NCBI RefSeq assembly: GCF_009834125.1
Contig: NZ_CP047146.1
Coordinates: 558,001-622,000 of the forward strand
Length of the DNA stretch: 64,000 bases
Origin: Streptomyces sp. GS7
GTDB lineage: Bacteria; Actinomycetota; Actinomycetes; Streptomycetales; Streptomycetaceae
Direction of reading: 5' to 3'
Part shown: positions 60,610 to 64,000 of the stretch, piece after piece
How positions within the stretch are numbered: position 1 is the first letter of the stretch
Layout: each line of letters starts with the position of its first letter
Program-made: the position numbers and the translations under genes
Notes under the pieces: generated by a model
What the model was told of the DNA's origin: nothing
The model's input: only the letters and a program-made list of their open reading frames with translations
Database searches by the model: none

Positions 60610-60648
60610 GTACGGCCGCGGTGTCCACCATGGGCACCGCGGCCGTAC
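60610..60648 (+). terminator. 14-bp-stem hairpin between adk and map
   Basis: GTACGGCCGCGGTG (60610-60623) pairs perfectly with 60635-60648 around an 11-base loop, ahead of TGTTGGTCC. Possible terminator or mRNA stabiliser. Confidence 0.65.
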
Positions 60649-60702
60649 TGTTGGTCCAACGGGAATCACCCACGGACGAGAGTGAAGGCGGAAGGCACCG
60701 GC

Positions 60703-61545
60703 ATGCTGGAGATCAAGAACCCCGCGCAGATCGCCAAGATGCGCGAGGCGGGGCTGGTGGTCGCCGCCATCCACGCGGCGACCCGCGAGGTCGCGGTGCC
60801 GGGCGCCACGACCAAGGACCTGGACGACGCGGCGCGCAAGGTGCTCGCGGAGCACGGGGCGAAGTCGAACTTCCTTGGCTACGGCGGTTTCCCGGCGACC
60901 ATCTGCACCTCCGTGAACGACGTGGTCGTCCACGGCATCCCGTCCGAGGACACGGTCCTGGCGGACGGCGACGTCATCTCCATCGACTGCGGCGCGATCA
61001 TCGACGGCTGGCACGGCGACGCCGCGTACACGGCCTTCGTCGGCTCGGGTCACTCCGCGGAGCTGATCGAGCTGAGCCGGGTCACCGAGGCGTCGATGTG
61101 GGCGGGGATCGCCGCGGTCGCCAAGGGCAACCGGCTGGTGGACATCTCCAAGGCCATCGAGGGCTACATCCGGCGCCAGCCGCGTCCGTCCAGCGGCAAG
61201 TACGGCATCGTCGAGGACTACGGCGGCCACGGCATCGGATCGCAGATGCACATGGATCCGCACCTGCTGAACTACGTCGACCGCAAGCGGGGCCGCGGCC
61301 CGAAGCTGGTGCCCGGTTTCTGCATCGCGATCGAGCCGATGGTCAACCTCGGCACCGCCAAGACGCATGTGCTCGACGACGAGTGGACGGTCAAGACGAA
61401 CGACGGCAGCTGGTCCTCGCACTGGGAGCACTCGGTCGCGCTGACCGAGGACGGCCCGCTGGTGCTGACCGCGCCGGACGGCGGCAAGGCCAAGCTGGCG
61501 GAGCTGGGGATCACCGTGGCGCCGGACCCTTCCCCAAGGTCTTAG
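60703..61545 (+). CDS. map: Methionine aminopeptidase, type I
   Basis: 280 residues from ATG 60703 (GGAAGG upstream); a GTG at 60682 is an alternative. Metal ligands are visible: Asp in SIDCGA, Asp in HGDAA, His in GHGIG, Glu in AIEPM, Glu near LTEDG. It removes the initiator methionine from new proteins. Between adk and infA, as usual in actinobacteria. Confidence 0.97.
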   Translation: MLEIKNPAQIAKMREAGLVVAAIHAATREVAVPGATTKDLDDAARKVLAEHGAKSNFLGYGGFPATICTSVNDVVVHGIPSEDTVLADGDVISIDCGAIIDGWHGDAAYTAFVGSGHSAELIELSRVTEASMWAGIAAVAKGNRLVDISKAIEGYIRRQPRPSSGKYGIVEDYGGHGIGSQMHMDPHLLNYVDRKRGRGPKLVPGFCIAIEPMVNLGTAKTHVLDDEWTVKTNDGSWSSHWEHSVALTEDGPLVLTAPDGGKAKLAELGITVAPDPSPRS

Positions 61546-61625
61546 GGACCAGGGGAGACCCCAACGCGTAATGATCTCCGCTGGTGGGCAATAGCCCTGG
61601 ATTCGTCTTTTCTTAGGCACTGACG

Positions 61626-61631
61626 TAGACT
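61626..61631 (+). promoter_or_regulatory. Candidate -10 box for the infA operon
   Basis: TAGACT lies 94 bp before infA in the 179-bp gap after map. It matches the common streptomycete housekeeping -10, but no good -35 is seen 16-19 bases upstream, so this is tentative. Confidence 0.4.
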
Positions 61632-61724
61632 GACGCGTCGGCTCTCGTGCATCCGTGTGCCCGCACGTTAGTGGACACTTTTTGCAAGTGAGTCGATCAA
61701 GGTAGCCGATTCGAAAGGCGAAGC

Positions 61725-61946
61725 GTGGCCAAGAAGCAAGGTGCCATCGAGATCGAGGGCACCGTGATCGAGTCTCTGCCGAACGCCATGTTCAAGGTGG
61801 AGCTCCAGAACGGTCACAAGGTCCTCGCGCACATCAGCGGCAAGATGCGGATGCACTACATCCGTATCCTCCCGGATGACCGGGTTGTGGTGGAGCTTTC
61901 TCCCTACGACCTGACGCGTGGCCGGATCGTCTACCGCTACAAGTAG
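61725..61946 (+). CDS. infA: Translation initiation factor IF-1
   Basis: 73 residues; GTG start after GAAAGG. A single OB fold, with the [17 protein letters not shown] and [10 protein letters not shown] segments nearly invariant in bacteria. It binds the A site during initiation. Confidence 0.98.
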   Translation: MAKKQGAIEIEGTVIESLPNAMFKVELQNGHKVLAHISGKMRMHYIRILPDDRVVVELSPYDLTRGRIVYRYK

Positions 61947-62006
61947 ATCTTGTCGAAGCCCCGCTCCCGTGGGGCGACGGCACTGACCCGGAGAACCTCA
62001 CATCCC

Positions 62007-62120
62007 ATGAAGGTCAAGCCGAGCGTCAAGAAGATCTGCGACAAGTGCAAGGTGATCCGCCGCCACGGCCGGGTCATGGTCATCTGCGACAACCTGCGCC
62101 ACAAGCAGCGCCAGGGCTGA
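62007..62120 (+). CDS. rpmJ: 50S ribosomal protein L36, zinc-binding
   Basis: 37 residues. Zinc ligands Cys11, Cys14, Cys27 and His32 are all present, so this is the zinc form. It starts [14 protein letters not shown]. The smallest large-subunit protein, between infA and rpsM. Confidence 0.97.
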   Translation: MKVKPSVKKICDKCKVIRRHGRVMVICDNLRHKQRQG

Positions 62121-62320
62121 CGCACGCCGACCAACCTGCATTTCGCAGTTTTCGCGCGACGCAAGCACGACACGTACATACGCAGTCACCCGACCCCCGC
62201 ATCTGTCGCGAGGGGACGACACCCCCGGCTCGGAGGCCGGGGACCCGGCTCGTAATTCTGCAGAGTCTTACGGGAACGGTGCTGCGGAAGACCTCCGAAT
62301 AGCCATCAGGAGCCACATCA
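62121..62320. other. 200-bp gap between rpmJ and rpsM
   Basis: No gene. Contains a CCCCGGC/GCCGGGG hairpin (62223-62242) and the S13 ribosome binding site (CAGGAG, 62308-62313). It could be an attenuator or carry a promoter for the rpsM-rpoA genes. Confidence 0.4.
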
Positions 62321-62701
62321 ATGGCACGCCTCGCAGGCGTTGATCTCCCGCGCGAAAAGCGTGTGGAGGTCGCCCTCACCTACGTCTTCGGTATCGGGCG
62401 GACGCTCTCGCAGCAGACCCTCGCCGCCACCGGCGTGAACCCGAACACCCGGGTCCGCGACCTGGCCGAGGAAGACCTCGTCAAGATCCGCGAGTACGTC
62501 GACAACAACCTCAAGACCGAGGGTGACCTCCGTCGCGAGATCCAGGCCGACATCCGCCGCAAGGTCGAGATCGGCTGCTACCAGGGTCTGCGTCACCGCC
62601 GCGGTCTGCCGGTGCACGGTCAGCGCACCAGCACGAACGCCCGTACCCGCAAGGGTCCGCGTCGCGCGATCGCCGGCAAGAAGAAGCCGGGCAAGAAGTA
62701 G
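62321..62701 (+). CDS. rpsM: 30S ribosomal protein S13
   Basis: 126 residues beginning [14 protein letters not shown], with [10 protein letters not shown] and [19 protein letters not shown]. The basic C-terminal tail contacts P-site tRNA; it forms a head complex with S19. Confidence 0.98.
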   Translation: MARLAGVDLPREKRVEVALTYVFGIGRTLSQQTLAATGVNPNTRVRDLAEEDLVKIREYVDNNLKTEGDLRREIQADIRRKVEIGCYQGLRHRRGLPVHGQRTSTNARTRKGPRRAIAGKKKPGKK

Positions 62702-62765
62702 TCCTCAGCAGGACGCTCACCAGCGGTCTTCGCTGTAGGACCGACCACCTCCACGGGAGAAATTC

Positions 62766-63170
62766 ATGCCTCCGAAGGGCCGTACGGCCGGCGCCAAGAA
62801 GGTGCGCCGCAAGGAGAAGAAGAACGTCGCCCACGGGCACGCTCACATCAAGAGCACGTTCAACAACACGATCGTCTCGATCACCGACCCGACCGGGAAC
62901 GTGATCTCTTGGGCCTCTGCCGGCCACGTCGGCTTCAAGGGCTCGCGCAAGTCCACCCCCTTCGCCGCGCAGATGGCCGCCGAGTCGGCCGCCCGCCGCG
63001 CGCAGGAGCACGGCATGCGCAAGGTCGACGTCTTCGTGAAGGGCCCGGGCTCGGGCCGCGAGACGGCCATCCGTTCGCTGCAGGCGACCGGTCTTGAGGT
63101 CGGCTCCATCCAGGACGTCACCCCCACCCCGCACAACGGATGCCGCCCGCCCAAGCGTCGCCGCGTCTGA
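62766..63170 (+). CDS. rpsK: 30S ribosomal protein S11
   Basis: 134 residues: [27 protein letters not shown], and the C-terminal [13 protein letters not shown]. It forms part of the platform that contacts mRNA at the exit channel. Confidence 0.98.
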   Translation: MPPKGRTAGAKKVRRKEKKNVAHGHAHIKSTFNNTIVSITDPTGNVISWASAGHVGFKGSRKSTPFAAQMAAESAARRAQEHGMRKVDVFVKGPGSGRETAIRSLQATGLEVGSIQDVTPTPHNGCRPPKRRRV

Positions 63171-63197
63171 CCCACTGAAGTAGGAGACAACTAGACA

Positions 63198-63824
63198 ATG
63201 GCGCGATACACCGGGGCCGACTGCAAGCGTTGCCGTCGGGAGAAGCAGAAGCTCTTCCTCAAGGGGAGCAAGTGCGAGAGCGCGAAGTGCCCGATCGAGA
63301 TCCGTCCTTACCCCCCGGGTGAGCACGGTCGCGGGCGCACCAAGGACAGCGAGTACCTGCTCCAGCTTCGCGAGAAGCAGAAGTGCAGCCGCATCTACGG
63401 TGTCCTTGAGAAGCAGTTCGTGAACTACTACAAGGAAGCGAACCAGAAGACCGGCAAGACCGGTGAGAACCTTCTGCGCATCCTTGAGACCCGCCTCGAC
63501 AACGTGGTCTACCGGGCCGGCTTCGCCAAGTCCCGCGACCACGCCCGTCAGCTGGTGCGTCACGGACACATCCAGGTCAACGGCCGCAAGACCGACATCC
63601 CGTCGGCCCGCGTCGCCGTGAACGACATCATCGAGGTCCGCACGGGCTCCAGGACCCTGACCCCCTTCGAGGTGGCCAAGGCGGAGGCCGGCGAGAAGAC
63701 CGTCCCGGCGTGGCTGGAGGCGATCCCCTCGCAGCTGCGGATCCTCGTGCACAGCCTGCCCGAGCGCCAGGTGATCGACACCCAGGTGCAGGAGCAGCTG
63801 ATCGTTGAGCTCTACTCCAAGTAA
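63198..63824 (+). CDS. rpsD: 30S ribosomal protein S4, zinc-binding form
   Basis: 208 residues. The N-terminal zinc module has Cys9, Cys12, Cys26 and Cys31, and the S4 RNA-binding domain is present (LETRLDNVVYRAGFA, RQLVRHGHIQVNG). An assembly initiator of the small subunit. Its place between rpsK and rpoA is the classic alpha-operon order; from memory, S. coelicolor has its annotated rpsD elsewhere. Confidence 0.97.
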   Translation: MARYTGADCKRCRREKQKLFLKGSKCESAKCPIEIRPYPPGEHGRGRTKDSEYLLQLREKQKCSRIYGVLEKQFVNYYKEANQKTGKTGENLLRILETRLDNVVYRAGFAKSRDHARQLVRHGHIQVNGRKTDIPSARVAVNDIIEVRTGSRTLTPFEVAKAEAGEKTVPAWLEAIPSQLRILVHSLPERQVIDTQVQEQLIVELYSK

Positions 63825-63840
63825 GGGCTGAGCGTGGTAG

Positions 63841-63873
63841 GGGCGGTACGGAGCCATCGGCGCCGTACCGCCC
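63841..63873 (+). terminator. 11-bp-stem hairpin between rpsD and rpoA
   Basis: GGGCGGTACGG (63841-63851) pairs with CCGTACCGCCC (63863-63873) around an 11-base loop. Likely an attenuator or processing hairpin, since rpoA must still be transcribed 62 bp later. Confidence 0.6.
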
Positions 63874-63935
63874 GTACCCTTTGAAGTACAGCGGACGTCA
63901 AATAGCGGGCGTCCACGACTGAAGGAACGAACACC

Positions 63936-64000
63936 ATGCTGATTGCTCAGCGCCCCTCGTTGACCGAAGAGGTCGTCGACGAATACCGCTCCCGGTTCGT
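63936..64000 (+). CDS. rpoA: DNA-directed RNA polymerase alpha subunit (partial, cut by window end)
   Basis: Only the first 21 codons are in the window. MLIAQRPSLTEEVVDEYRSRF matches the start of actinobacterial RpoA, and the position after rpsD is canonical. ATG 63936 with GAAGGA upstream. Confidence 0.95.
   Translation, partial: MLIAQRPSLTEEVVDEYRSRF

Noticed and set aside
1..64000. tRNA or rRNA genes, insertion sequences, integrases, attachment sites
   Set aside because: None recognised on reading both strands; the cluster border at 48 kb shows no obvious direct repeat or mobile-element remnant.

Overview
The window is high-GC actinobacterial DNA, almost certainly Streptomycetaceae: the ribosomal proteins and SecY read as Streptomyces-like, GTG/TTG starts and stop-start overlaps are common, and the left three quarters is a large type I polyketide gene cluster. 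The cluster runs from before base 1 to about 48,060. It abuts the S10-spc-alpha ribosomal superoperon, which runs from 48,679 past the right end.

Polyketide core (1-26,738, plus strand): three giant PKS genes without a working integrated acyltransferase. PKS-A (5' end cut by the window) reads KS-ACP, KS-KR-ACP, KS-KR-ACP, KS. PKS-B opens with DH-ACP-KR, completing a module split over two proteins. It then has a trans-AT-type KS followed by a DH-KR-ACP set and a C-terminal docking tail that look like an ordinary cis-AT PKS. PKS-C has a cis-type docking helix and two cis-AT-type modules, but both AT domains are visibly decayed (GQGSQ and GHSxG lost, about 90 residues missing). Its last module is a stub (KS, AT remnant, KR structural half) with no catalytic KR, ACP or thioesterase. 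PKS-B and PKS-C thus look like cis-AT modules caught being converted to trans-AT use. A ~984-bp KR tract is shared, about 97% identical, between PKS-B and PKS-C.

Sugar and tailoring genes (26,813-39,178): a leftward operon (rmlA, rmlB, NDP-hexose 2,3-dehydratase, PapA-type acyltransferase) converges on the PKS operon at a perfect 30-bp palindrome. From the 31.5-kb divergent promoter a rightward operon runs: EryCIII-type glycosyltransferase, amidase, PhyH-type dioxygenase, P450, 3,5-epimerase, 4-ketoreductase, aldo/keto reductase. Together they should make a dTDP-2,6-dideoxy-L-hexose, transfer it, and oxidise the aglycone.

Trans-acting PKS genes (39,285-48,059, minus strand): one operon of a discrete AT, an OleD-like glycosyltransferase, a C/O-methyltransferase, an AT-AT-ER tridomain protein (acyl hydrolase, malonyl-type trans-AT and PfaD-like enoyl reductase), a second P450 and a TylF-type O-methyltransferase. 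It converges on the sugar operon at a 19-bp-stem terminator. These ATs must load all the AT-less modules. The product is predicted to be a glycosylated, partly unsaturated polyketide; I cannot name it. No pathway regulator, exporter or thioesterase is visible; they may lie left of the window.

Ribosomal region (48,679-64,000, plus strand): rpsJ-rplC-rplD-rplW-rplB-rpsS-rplV-rpsC-rplP-rpmC-rpsQ, then rplN-rplX-rplE-rpsN-rpsH-rplF-rplR-rpsE-rpmD-rplO-secY-adk-map, then infA-rpmJ-rpsM-rpsK-rpsD-rpoA (partial). No tRNA, rRNA, CRISPR array or insertion sequence was seen.
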